Of a stretch of DNA of 64,000 nucleotides, positions 1 to 8,991 are shown piece by piece (within the stretch, counting starts at the first letter, position 1; the number at the start of each line of letters is the position of its first letter). The stretch is taken from NCBI RefSeq assembly GCF_947241705.1, contig NC_079259.1, positions 372,001 to 436,000 on the forward strand. Direction: 5' to 3'. Made by a program: the position numbers and the translations under genes. A model generated the notes under the pieces. It saw only the letters and a program-made list of their open reading frames with translations, did no database searches and had not been told where the DNA came from. This DNA is from Saccharomyces mikatae IFO 1815 (taxonomy: Eukaryota; Ascomycota; Saccharomycetes; Saccharomycetales; Saccharomycetaceae).

Positions 1-749
1 ATACTTGCTTTTCTCTCTAACAAACCAAATTTATCAAACACATATGGTTCAACGTCATTTAGGTGTTTCAACACATTTTGCAACTTGTCTTGATTATCAC
101 CGGCAGCTTTGTACATAATGTCGTTCTTGTACATCAAGCACTCATTATGTTCATATTTTTCGGAATCAGCTATTTTTCCTTCTGCGAGTTTTTCAAATTG
201 AGACAGCGTATTTATGGCTTGTTGCCTCTCGCTATTAATATCCTGAGCTACAGCCAACGATGTCCAGTTAGCACGATAGCCAAGAAACGATTCCCAGTAC
301 TTCTTTCTGGAAATCAAAGCATTTTTAAAATCGCCAATTTGAGATTGTAAAGTAGCCAAGTCTCTATATATTTGCTTGTTAGTGGATCCATTGTTTAAAG
401 CTGCCGTGAACCATTTGATGGAGTCCTTGTACTCTTTTGTGTTTCTCATATAGATACCAAGTACATGGCAGCAAATTGGTGATGCTGAGGTGCCCTCAAT
501 TCTTCTGATGGCGTTAGTCACATAGGAAGCAGCATCATCTTTTTCACCTACAGAAAATAAGTCAAGACCCTTTAAAGCCAAGGAATCAACGTGACTACCA
601 TCTTTTTTCAAGATTGTGTCTAGCAGCTTGAGAGATTTCTTATATTGCTTCCCTTCGTATAGTTTCAAAGCCTCGAGGAACTGATCATTTTCTTTCTTCA
701 AAGTCGTTTTAGCTACTGGCTTGGGCTTAGTGCTTCTTTTCCTAGACAT
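1..749 (-). CDS. NAT1: N-terminal acetyltransferase A auxiliary subunit, 5' part
   Basis: The first 249 codons of a gene that runs off the left edge; the start ATG is at 747-749. The translation begins MSRKRSTKPKP and continues through helical repeat sequence matching the TPR-rich N-terminus of yeast Nat1 (854 residues in S. cerevisiae). Nat1 is the ribosome-anchoring scaffold of the NatA complex with Ard1 and Nat5, which acetylates the N-termini of nascent proteins starting with Ser, Ala, Thr or Gly. The visible part is open throughout. I estimate about 93% identity to the S. cerevisiae protein from memory, which argues for a sister species. It is transcribed away from the window, in the same direction as the adhesin gene to its right. 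Confidence 0.93.
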   Translation of the reverse strand, partial: MSRKRSTKPKPVAKTTLKKENDQFLEALKLYEGKQYKKSLKLLDTILKKDGSHVDSLALKGLDLFSVGEKDDAASYVTNAIRRIEGTSASPICCHVLGIYMRNTKEYKDSIKWFTAALNNGSTNKQIYRDLATLQSQIGDFKNALISRKKYWESFLGYRANWTSLAVAQDINSERQQAINTLSQFEKLAEGKIADSEKYEHNECLMYKNDIMYKAAGDNQDKLQNVLKHLNDVEPYVFDKFGLLERKAS

Positions 750-1302
750 AATTGGCTAGAGTTCGATCGCCTTCCTTAATCTTATCTGATCTGGAACCAG
801 GAATCTGAATGTTCTACTTTTTGGAAGGTCAGGTTCAATGTTGGAAACTTTTTCATTTTCGCTCTTTTTGTTTCATTCCATTGTGTTTAATTTGGACACA
901 CAAGGCAGGGTAAAAAAATACATATAATCTAGCGGACTTTGTTAGTGAGGTTATGTAATTTGGAGACATTCTTAAACTATTACGTCCTTAATGCATCTTA
1001 AGAGAAAAGGCTCGTATTTTTGAAGATAAGTACAGTGATAAATATTTATTGACGAATGTCTCCCTAGCAATTGACTGTTTGTTATCAATTCAACGTTGTC
1101 TTATGTTTCACTCATCATGTTCTCCAGAATATCAGTGCCTTTTAAACTTCCAAGAATGAAACAAAACTTTTAGTAATAAAGATGTTCTTCAATACTGAAG
1201 ATTAATCAGTAGGTTTTTTATGTAAATTCTATTCAAAGTCTATAATGGTTATGTATATACGAACGAGAATGCTATGAGGGAATATGATAAATGAAAAATG
1301 AA
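750..1302. other. intergenic, NAT1 promoter and adhesin 3' end
   Basis: 553 bp between the NAT1 start and the stop of the adhesin gene. Both genes are on the minus strand, so this holds the NAT1 promoter and the adhesin 3' untranslated region. I see AT-rich sequence but no RNA gene, LTR or convincing ORF. Confidence 0.6.
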
Positions 1303-4300
1303 TCAGACGAAGGCTAGCGGAACAGCGGCAGCTAGCCACATGAGTTTACCTACTGCTTCGATATTTGCGCTGCCTTCCATCATTGATGATATACTGGCGA
1401 ATGATCTAGTTGAGCTGGTTGATACGGCTGCAAGGGAATTCTTAGATGTGATGAATGCGTTAGTGGTCATGGTCATGGTCGTTAAGGACTTCGTAGAATG
1501 AAGGGAATTGTATTGACTCGTATCTGCTTTGGTTAAAGCACTCGGAGTACTTTCTAGAGAAGCCGTAGCAGAGATATTATCTTGGATGTTTTGATTCATA
1601 ATAGAAGTAGTTGCTTGTGTGATGCTCGTAGAAGGAGTTGATGCAAGAGAATTTGAAAATGTTGATTGTTTCGACTTCGTAACGCCTGAATGTATGTTAA
1701 TATTTGAAGTCATTAATGTTGTATGATGAACAGAGCTCATTACTCCACTGGCGATATTATTAGTGCTTAAATCGGCAGATGTATAGATTTTCTCTGAAGC
1801 GACTGGATGAGCTGAGAGAGATGAACCAACTGAAACTGTTGCGCCAGCTGTAGCAGTATGACTTGCCGGAGTCTTACTAGAAAATAAAGATTTCGTAGAG
1901 TGAAATACTTTCACATCAGAAGCAGATTCGCGAGAAGTTTCTTTAGTCTTAGTGGTTGGTGCGGCGTCAACTGAAGAGTTTGGATCAATTGAGATAACTG
2001 AGTTAATTGGGGTAGTTGGAGACGTGGATGTGAATGGACTTGTTAGTGTAGCTTTCTCAGATGATATGATTGTATAAGCTGAAGGGGCTGCTGCATCAGT
2101 ATGGATTAATGTTAAAGTTGAAGCTGTTAAAGGAATTATAGTTTTTTGAACGATTGATGTATTTGAATTATCAGAAACAATTGTGGCTGCTGAACTAATT
2201 GAGGTTTTTAAGTATGTCGGGATATTCGAGGTTAAGAAAATGCTCGAGTCAGTTGAAGAAATTGTAGTAATTGAAGTTGAAATACTCAAATCATCAGATG
2301 TAGCTGAACGAACCATACTGATAAAACCGGAGGATACAGTTGGAGCTAGTGAATGGGCTGAATCAACTGAAGCGGTTGAATCAGATGAAACTGATGTTGA
2401 ACTAGTTGAAAAAAATAGTGTGACAGTGTCAGAGGAACTAGCTGAACCAACTGAAGAACTTAAAGAGGCTAAATCAGTTGGTACAACCAAGGTAGTTAGA
2501 CGACCCGAAGAATTTTTTTTGGATGATAAATGAGAAATAACTGAGGCGGTGCTGCTGACTGAGCTAATTGGCCCAACTGAAGTAGCTGAGTCAACTGAGC
2601 TACTCAGAAGAACTAAAGTAGTTGGGTCCACCGATGTAGTGATGATGACTGAAGTAGTTGGGTCCACTGATGTGGTGGAGATGACTGAAGTAGTTGACTC
2701 CACTGATGTGGTAGAGATGACAGAACTAGTTGGTTCCACTGATGTGGTGGAGATGACAGAACTAGTTGGGTCCACCGATGTAGTGATGATGACTGAACTA
2801 GTTGGGTCCACTGATGTGGTGGAGACGACGGAGCTGGTTGGGTCCACTGATGTGGTGGAGATGACTGAAGTAGTTGACTCCACTGATGTGGTAGAGATGA
2901 CAGAGCTGGTTGGATCCACTGATGTGGTAACATCGATGGACGATCTTGAACGATACATACCTGCTAGACTGGACGAAACATGAGGACCGACCGAAGTGGT
3001 AGGCTCTGCTGATGTGGTGTTACTTACTGGGGTAGTTGGGTCCACTGATGTGGTGGAGATGACTGAACTAGTTGACTCCACTGATGTGGTGGAGATGACT
3101 GAGCTGGTTGGTTCCACTGATGTGGTAACATCGATGGACGATCTTGAACGATACATACCTGCTAGACTGGACGAAACATGAGGACCGACCGAAGTGGTAG
3201 GCTCTGCTGATGTGGTGTTACTTACTGGGGTAGTTGGGTCCACTGATGTGGTGGAGATGACTGAACTAGTTGACTCCACTGATGTGGTGGAGATGACTGA
3301 GCTGGTTGGTTCCACTGATGTGGTAACATCGATGGACGATCTTGAACGATACATACCTGCTAGACTGGACGAAACATGAGGACCGACCGAAGTGGTAGGC
3401 TCTGCTGATGTGGTGTTACTTACTGGGGTAGTTGGGTCCACTGACGTGGTGGAGATGACTGAACTAGTTGGGTCCACTGATGTAGTGATGATGACTGAAA
3501 TAGTTGGGTCCACTGATGTGGTGGAGATGACAGAACTAGTTGGGTCCACTGATGTAGTGATGATGACTGAACTGGTTGACTCCACTGATGTGGTAGAGAT
3601 GACTGAACTAGTTGGGTCCACTGACGTGGTGGAGATGACTGAACTAGTTGGGTCCACTGATGTAGTGATGATGACTGAACTGGTTGACTCCACTGATGTG
3701 GTAGAGATGACTGAACTAGTTGGGTCCACTGATGTGGTGGAGATGACAGAACTAGTTGGGTCCACCGATGTAGTGATGATGACTGAACTAGTTGGGTCCA
3801 CTGATGTGGTGGAGATGACAGAAGTAGTTGACTCCACTGATGTGGTAGAGATGACAGAACTAGTTGGGTCCACTGATGTGGTGGAGATGACTGAACTAGT
3901 TGACTCCACTGATGTGGTAACATCGATGGACGATCTTGAACGATACATACCTGCTAGACTGGACGAAACATGAGGACCGACCGAAGTGGTAGGCTCTGCT
4001 GATGTGGTGTTACTTACTGGGGTAGTTGGGTCCACTGACGTGGTGGAGATGACTGAACTAGTTGGGTCCACTGATGTAGTGATGATGACTGAACTGGTTG
4101 ACTCCACTGATGTGGTAGAGATGACTGAACTAGTTGGGTCCACTGATGTGGTGGAGATGACAGAACTAGTTGGGTCCACCGATGTAGTGATGATGACTGA
4201 ACTAGTTGGGTCCACTGATGTGGTGGAGATGACAGAACTAGTTGGGTCCACTGATGTGGTGGAGATGACTGAAGTAGTTGACTCCACTGATGTGGTAGAG

Positions 4301-7300
4301 ATGACAGAACTAGTTGGTTCCACTGATGTGGTGGAGATGACAGAACTAGTTGGGTCCACCGATGTAGTGATGATGACTGAACTAGTTGGGTCCACTGATG
4401 TGGTGGAGACGACGGAGCTGGTTGGGTCCACTGATGTGGTGGAGATGACTGAAGTAGTTGACTCCACTGATGTGGTAGAGATGACAGAGCTGGTTGGATC
4501 CACTGATGTGGTAACATCGATGGACGATCTTGAACGATACATACCTGCTAGACTGGACGAAACATGAGGACCGACCGAAGTGGTAGGCTCTGCTGATGTG
4601 GTGTTACTTACTGGGGTAGTTGGGTCCACTGATGTGGTGGAGATGACTGAACTAGTTGACTCCACTGATGTGGTGGAGATGACTGAGCTGGTTGGTTCCA
4701 CTGATGTGGTAACATCGATGGACGATCTTGAACGATACATACCTGCTAGACTGGACGAAACATGAGGACCGACCGAAGTGGTAGGCTCTGCTGATGTGGT
4801 GTTACTTACTGGGGTAGTTGGGTCCACTGACGTGGTGGAGATGACTGAACTAGTTGGGTCCACTGATGTAGTGATGATGACTGAACTGGTTGACTCCACT
4901 GATGTGGTAGAGATGACTGAACTAGTTGGGTCCACTGATGTGGTGGAGATGACAGAACTAGTTGGGTCCACCGATGTAGTGATGATGACTGAACTAGTTG
5001 GGTCCACTGATGTGGTGGAGATGACAGAACTAGTTGGGTCCACCGATGTAGTGATGATGACTGAAGTAGTTGGGTCCACTGATGTGGTGGAGATGACTGA
5101 AGTAGTTGACTCCACTGATGTGGTAGAGATGACAGAACTAGTTGGTTCCACTGATGTGGTGGAGATGACAGAACTAGTTGGGTCCACCGATGTAGTGATG
5201 ATGACTGAACTAGTTGGGTCCACTGATGTGGTGGAGACGACGGAGCTGGTTGGGTCCACTGATGTGGTGGAGATGACTGAAGTAGTTGACTCCACTGATG
5301 TGGTAGAGATGACAGAGCTGGTTGGATCCACTGATGTGGTAACATCGATGGACGATCTTGAACGATACATACCTGCTAGACTGGACGAAACATGAGGACC
5401 GACCGAAGTGGTAGGCTCTGCTGATGTGGTGTTACTTACTGGGGTAGTTGGGTCCACTGATGTGGTGGAGATGACTGAACTAGTTGACTCCACTGATGTG
5501 GTGGAGATGACTGAGCTGGTTGGTTCCACTGATGTGGTAACATCGATGGACGATCTTGAACGATACATACCTGCTAGACTGGACGAAACATGAGGACCGA
5601 CCGAAGTGGTAGGCTCTGCTGATGTGGTGTTACTTACTGGGGTAGTTGGGTCCACTGATGTGGTGGAGATGACTGAACTAGTTGACTCCACTGATGTGGT
5701 GGAGATGACTGAGCTGGTTGGTTCCACTGATGTGGTAACATCGATGGACGATCTTGAACGATACATACCTGCTAGACTGGACGAAACATGAGGACCGACC
5801 GAAGTGGTAGGCTCTGCTGATGTGGTGTTACTTACTGGGGTAGTTGGGTCCACTGACGTGGTGGAGATGACTGAACTAGTTGGGTCCACTGATGTAGTGA
5901 TGATGACTGAAATAGTTGGGTCCACTGATGTGGTGGAGATGACAGAACTAGTTGGGTCCACTGATGTAGTGATGATGACTGAACTGGTTGACTCCACTGA
6001 TGTGGTAGAGATGACTGAACTAGTTGGGTCCACTGACGTGGTGGAGATGACTGAACTAGTTGGGTCCACTGATGTAGTGATGATGACTGAACTGGTTGAC
6101 TCCACTGATGTGGTAGAGATGACTGAACTAGTTGGGTCCACTGATGTGGTGGAGATGACAGAACTAGTTGGGTCCACCGATGTAGTGATGATGACTGAAC
6201 TAGTTGGGTCCACTGATGTGGTGGAGATGACAGAAGTAGTTGACTCCACTGATGTGGTAGAGATGACAGAACTAGTTGGGTCCACTGATGTGGTGGAGAT
6301 GACTGAACTAGTTGACTCCACTGATGTGGTAACATCGATGGACGATCTTGAACGATACATACCTGCTAGACTGGACGAAACATGAGGACCGACCGAAGTG
6401 GTAGGCTCTGCTGATGTGGTGTTACTTACTGGGGTAGTTGGGTCCACTGACGTGGTGGAGATGACTGAACTAGTTGGGTCCACTGATGTAGTGATGATGA
6501 CTGAACTGGTTGACTCCACTGATGTGGTAGAGATGACTGAACTAGTTGGGTCCACTGATGTGGTGGAGATGACAGAACTAGTTGGGTCCACCGATGTAGT
6601 GATGATGACTGAACTAGTTGGGTCCACTGATGTGGTGGAGATGACAGAACTAGTTGGGTCCACTGATGTGGTGGAGATGACTGAAGTAGTTGACTCCACT
6701 GATGTGGTAGAGATGACAGAACTAGTTGGTTCCACTGATGTGGTGGAGATGACAGAACTAGTTGGGTCCACCGATGTAGTGATGATGACTGAACTAGTTG
6801 GGTCCACTGATGTGGTGGAGACGACGGAGCTGGTTGGGTCCACTGATGTGGTGGAGATGACTGAAGTAGTTGACTCCACTGATGTGGTAGAGATGACAGA
6901 GCTGGTTGGATCCACTGATGTGGTAACATCGATGGACGATCTTGAACGATACATACCTGCTAGACTGGACGAAACATGAGGACCGACCGAAGTGGTAGGC
7001 TCTGCTGATGTGGTGTTACTTACTGGGGTAGTTGGGTCCACTGATGTGGTGGAGATGACTGAACTAGTTGACTCCACTGATGTGGTGGAGATGACTGAGC
7101 TGGTTGGTTCCACTGATGTGGTAACATCGATGGACGATCTTGAACGATACATACCTGCTAGACTGGACGAAACATGAGGACCGACCGAAGTGGTAGGCTC
7201 TGCTGATGTGGTGTTACTTACTGGGGTAGTTGGGTCCACTGACGTGGTGGAGATGACTGAACTAGTTGGGTCCACTGATGTAGTGATGATGACTGAACTG

Positions 7301-8991
7301 GTTGACTCCACTGATGTGGTAGAGATGACTGAACTAGTTGGGTCCACTGATGTGGTGGAGATGACAGAACTAGTTGGGTCCACCGATGTAGTGATGATGA
7401 CTGAACTAGTTGGGTCCACTGATGTGGTGGAGATGACAGAACTAGTTGGGTCCACCGATGTAGTGATGATGACTGAACTGGCTGACTCCACTGATGTGGT
7501 AGAGATGACTGAAGTAGTTGACTCCACTGATGTGGTAGAGATGACAGAACTAGTTGGGTCCACTGATGTGGTGGAGATGACAGAACTAGTTGGGTCCACC
7601 GATGTAGTGATGATGACTGAACTAGTTGGGTCCACTGATGTGGTGGAGACGACGGAGCTGGTTGGGTCCACTGATGTGGTGGAGATGACTGAAGTAGTTG
7701 ACTCCACTGATGTGGTAGAGATGACAGAGCTGGTTGGATCCACTGATGTGGTAACATCGATGGACGATCTTGAACGATACATACCTGCTAGACTGGACGA
7801 AACATGAGGACCGACCGAAGTGGTAGGCTCTGCTGATGTGGTGTTACTTACTGGGGTAGTTGGGTCCACTGACGTGGTGGAGATGACTGAACTAGTTGGG
7901 TCCACTGATGTAGTGATGATGACTGAACTGGTTGACTCCACTGATGTGGTAGAGATGACTGAACTAGTTGGGTCCACTGATGTGGTGGAGATGACAGAAC
8001 TAGTTGGGTCCACCGATGTAGTGATGATGACTGAACTAGTTGGGTCCACTGATGTGGTGGAGATGACAGAACTAGTTGGGTCCACCGATGTAGTGATGAT
8101 GACTGAACTAGTTGGGTCCACTGATGTGGTGGAGACGACGGAGCTGGTTGGGTCCACTGATGTGGTGGAGATGACTGAAGTAGTTGACTCCACTGATGTG
8201 GTAGAGATGACAGAGCTGGTTGGATCCACTGATGTGGTAACATCGATGGACGATCTTGAACGATACATACCTGCTAGACTGGACGAAACATGAGAATCCA
8301 CTGAAGTGGTAACATCAATGGAGATGCTTGTAGTGGATGAAGATGAGGATTTAGTACAGGTGCCATCTTTGTTTCCTTTGCATTGATAAGTCCAGTAAAA
8401 ACCTGGGAAATCTGTTTGTGAGTGTCCCTGGTTGTCATAATTGTTGCAACCTGTCGAAAGATCGAAAGTAGTTGTACCCCACTCCCAAGTTTGCCAGTAT
8501 TGAGCAGCATCCCCTTGTAAATATTCGAACTGAATCTGGAAGTTCGGCATCCAAACAGTGCATCCATCAGAAGATGGGTTGGCATAAACCTGGAAAGTCG
8601 AAGTAAAATCGGTTGGGTCACTAATTAAATATGTTTTCTCGTTTTTTCCATAAAGTTGTACTGTACTAGAAGGACCTTTGACATTAATAATCTTCAAGGA
8701 CCATAAATACTTCAAAGGAATCTCCTTTGCTGCTTTAATGTGGATAGATATTTGATATATGTTGTCTTTAACCCAAGAAACAGAGGTGACATCCATATCA
8801 TAATGTAGAATATTTTGCTGGTTCATGTGCCAGTTGAAATCCAAACTAGGACAACCGTTGATAGCAACACTTTCGTCTCTTTTGACCAACCTAGATGAAG
8901 GGTTTACTTGGTCAGAAAATGTGTCAGCTTCTACCGACTTTGTGAGTAAAGCGGCAAATAATAGGTAAAATGTAATTAATAGTTTTTTCAT
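1303..8991 (-). CDS. IMI1: giant Flo11-domain GPI adhesin spanning PRM7/YDL038C/BSC1
   Basis: One open frame of 2,562 codons. The upstream frame is open to 9105, but I place the start at 8991: MKKLLITFYLL there begins a clear signal peptide, and a TATA run at 9083-9095 lies inside the longer version. A Lys-Arg site at residues 37-38 suits Kex2. Residues about 45-215 match the Flo11 adhesion domain (NGCPSLDFNWHM, WMPNFQIQFEYLQG and FDLSTGCNNYDNQGHS blocks, conserved Cys and Trp). About 1,900 residues of Ser/Thr-rich 12-residue repeats follow, then a non-repetitive Ser/Thr stalk and a hydrophobic C-terminus (LMWLAAAVPLAFV) typical of a GPI signal. In S288C this locus is split into BSC1 (YDL037C), YDL038C and PRM7 (YDL039C). 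A single fused gene in other strains has been named IMI1, as I recall. Expected at the cell wall, heavily O-mannosylated; an adhesion role is inferred from the Flo11 domain, while the IMI1 name came from a mitochondrial DNA maintenance phenotype. Confidence 0.85.
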   Translation of the reverse strand: MKKLLITFYLLFAALLTKSVEADTFSDQVNPSSRLVKRDESVAINGCPSLDFNWHMNQQNILHYDMDVTSVSWVKDNIYQISIHIKAAKEIPLKYLWSLKIINVKGPSSTVQLYGKNEKTYLISDPTDFTSTFQVYANPSSDGCTVWMPNFQIQFEYLQGDAAQYWQTWEWGTTTFDLSTGCNNYDNQGHSQTDFPGFYWTYQCKGNKDGTCTKSSSSSTTSISIDVTTSVDSHVSSSLAGMYRSRSSIDVTTSVDPTSSVISTTSVESTTSVISTTSVDPTSSVVSTTSVDPTSSVIITTSVDPTSSVISTTSVDPTSSVIITTSVDPTSSVISTTSVDPTSSVISTTSVESTSSVIITTSVDPTSSVISTTSVDPTTPVSNTTSAEPTTSVGPHVSSSLAGMYRSRSSIDVTTSVDPTSSVISTTSVESTTSVISTTSVDPTSSVVSTTSVDPTSSVIITTSVDPTSSVISTTSVDPTSSVISTTSVESTTSVISTTSVESASSVIITTSVDPTSSVISTTSVDPTSSVIITTSVDPTSSVISTTSVDPTSSVISTTSVESTSSVIITTSVDPTSSVISTTSVDPTTPVSNTTSAEPTTSVGPHVSSSLAGMYRSRSSIDVTTSVEPTSSVISTTSVESTSSVISTTSVDPTTPVSNTTSAEPTTSVGPHVSSSLAGMYRSRSSIDVTTSVDPTSSVISTTSVESTTSVISTTSVDPTSSVVSTTSVDPTSSVIITTSVDPTSSVISTTSVEPTSSVISTTSVESTTSVISTTSVDPTSSVISTTSVDPTSSVIITTSVDPTSSVISTTSVDPTSSVISTTSVESTSSVIITTSVDPTSSVISTTSVDPTTPVSNTTSAEPTTSVGPHVSSSLAGMYRSRSSIDVTTSVESTSSVISTTSVDPTSSVISTTSVESTTSVISTTSVDPTSSVIITTSVDPTSSVISTTSVDPTSSVISTTSVESTSSVIITTSVDPTSSVISTTSVDPTSSVISTTSVESTSSVIITTSVDPTSSVISTTSVDPTISVIITTSVDPTSSVISTTSVDPTTPVSNTTSAEPTTSVGPHVSSSLAGMYRSRSSIDVTTSVEPTSSVISTTSVESTSSVISTTSVDPTTPVSNTTSAEPTTSVGPHVSSSLAGMYRSRSSIDVTTSVEPTSSVISTTSVESTSSVISTTSVDPTTPVSNTTSAEPTTSVGPHVSSSLAGMYRSRSSIDVTTSVDPTSSVISTTSVESTTSVISTTSVDPTSSVVSTTSVDPTSSVIITTSVDPTSSVISTTSVEPTSSVISTTSVESTTSVISTTSVDPTTSVIITTSVDPTSSVISTTSVDPTSSVIITTSVDPTSSVISTTSVDPTSSVISTTSVESTSSVIITTSVDPTSSVISTTSVDPTTPVSNTTSAEPTTSVGPHVSSSLAGMYRSRSSIDVTTSVEPTSSVISTTSVESTSSVISTTSVDPTTPVSNTTSAEPTTSVGPHVSSSLAGMYRSRSSIDVTTSVDPTSSVISTTSVESTTSVISTTSVDPTSSVVSTTSVDPTSSVIITTSVDPTSSVISTTSVEPTSSVISTTSVESTTSVISTTSVDPTSSVISTTSVDPTSSVIITTSVDPTSSVISTTSVDPTSSVISTTSVESTSSVIITTSVDPTSSVISTTSVDPTTPVSNTTSAEPTTSVGPHVSSSLAGMYRSRSSIDVTTSVESTSSVISTTSVDPTSSVISTTSVESTTSVISTTSVDPTSSVIITTSVDPTSSVISTTSVDPTSSVISTTSVESTSSVIITTSVDPTSSVISTTSVDPTSSVISTTSVESTSSVIITTSVDPTSSVISTTSVDPTISVIITTSVDPTSSVISTTSVDPTTPVSNTTSAEPTTSVGPHVSSSLAGMYRSRSSIDVTTSVEPTSSVISTTSVESTSSVISTTSVDPTTPVSNTTSAEPTTSVGPHVSSSLAGMYRSRSSIDVTTSVEPTSSVISTTSVESTSSVISTTSVDPTTPVSNTTSAEPTTSVGPHVSSSLAGMYRSRSSIDVTTSVDPTSSVISTTSVESTTSVISTTSVDPTSSVVSTTSVDPTSSVIITTSVDPTSSVISTTSVEPTSSVISTTSVESTTSVISTTSVDPTTSVIITTSVDPTTLVLLSSSVDSATSVGPISSVSSTASVISHLSSKKNSSGRLTTLVVPTDLASLSSSVGSASSSDTVTLFFSTSSTSVSSDSTASVDSAHSLAPTVSSGFISMVRSATSDDLSISTSITTISSTDSSIFLTSNIPTYLKTSISSAATIVSDNSNTSIVQKTIIPLTASTLTLIHTDAAAPSAYTIISSEKATLTSPFTSTSPTTPINSVISIDPNSSVDAAPTTKTKETSRESASDVKVFHSTKSLFSSKTPASHTATAGATVSVGSSLSAHPVASEKIYTSADLSTNNIASGVMSSVHHTTLMTSNINIHSGVTKSKQSTFSNSLASTPSTSITQATTSIMNQNIQDNISATASLESTPSALTKADTSQYNSLHSTKSLTTMTMTTNAFITSKNSLAAVSTSSTRSFASISSMMEGSANIEAVGKLMWLAAAVPLAFV
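2620..8320 (-). repeat. three-tier coding minisatellite in the adhesin gene
   Basis: The basic unit is 36 bp, coding a 12-residue motif of the type SVDPTSSVISTT with D/E, I/V and P/S variants. Units are grouped into cassettes separated by a spacer coding GPHVSSSLAGMYRSRSS. I located the same spacer site 14 times: 2951, 3149, 3347, 3941, 4535, 4733, 5363, 5561, 5759, 6353, 6947, 7145, 7775 and 8261. The gaps are 198,198,594,594,198,630, then the same six again, then 486 bp. So a 2,412-bp block (67 x 36) occurs twice in tandem, at 2951-5362 and 5363-7774. All lengths are multiples of three, so copy-number change keeps the frame. Boundaries are approximate. Confidence 0.93.

Noticed and set aside
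2549-8293. Long open frames on the plus strand and in a second minus-strand frame across the adhesin array
   Set aside because: They arise because the 36-bp unit is a multiple of three without stops in those frames; the plus-strand frames end once per spacer at the same TGA. They have no signal, no independent start and mirror the real gene.
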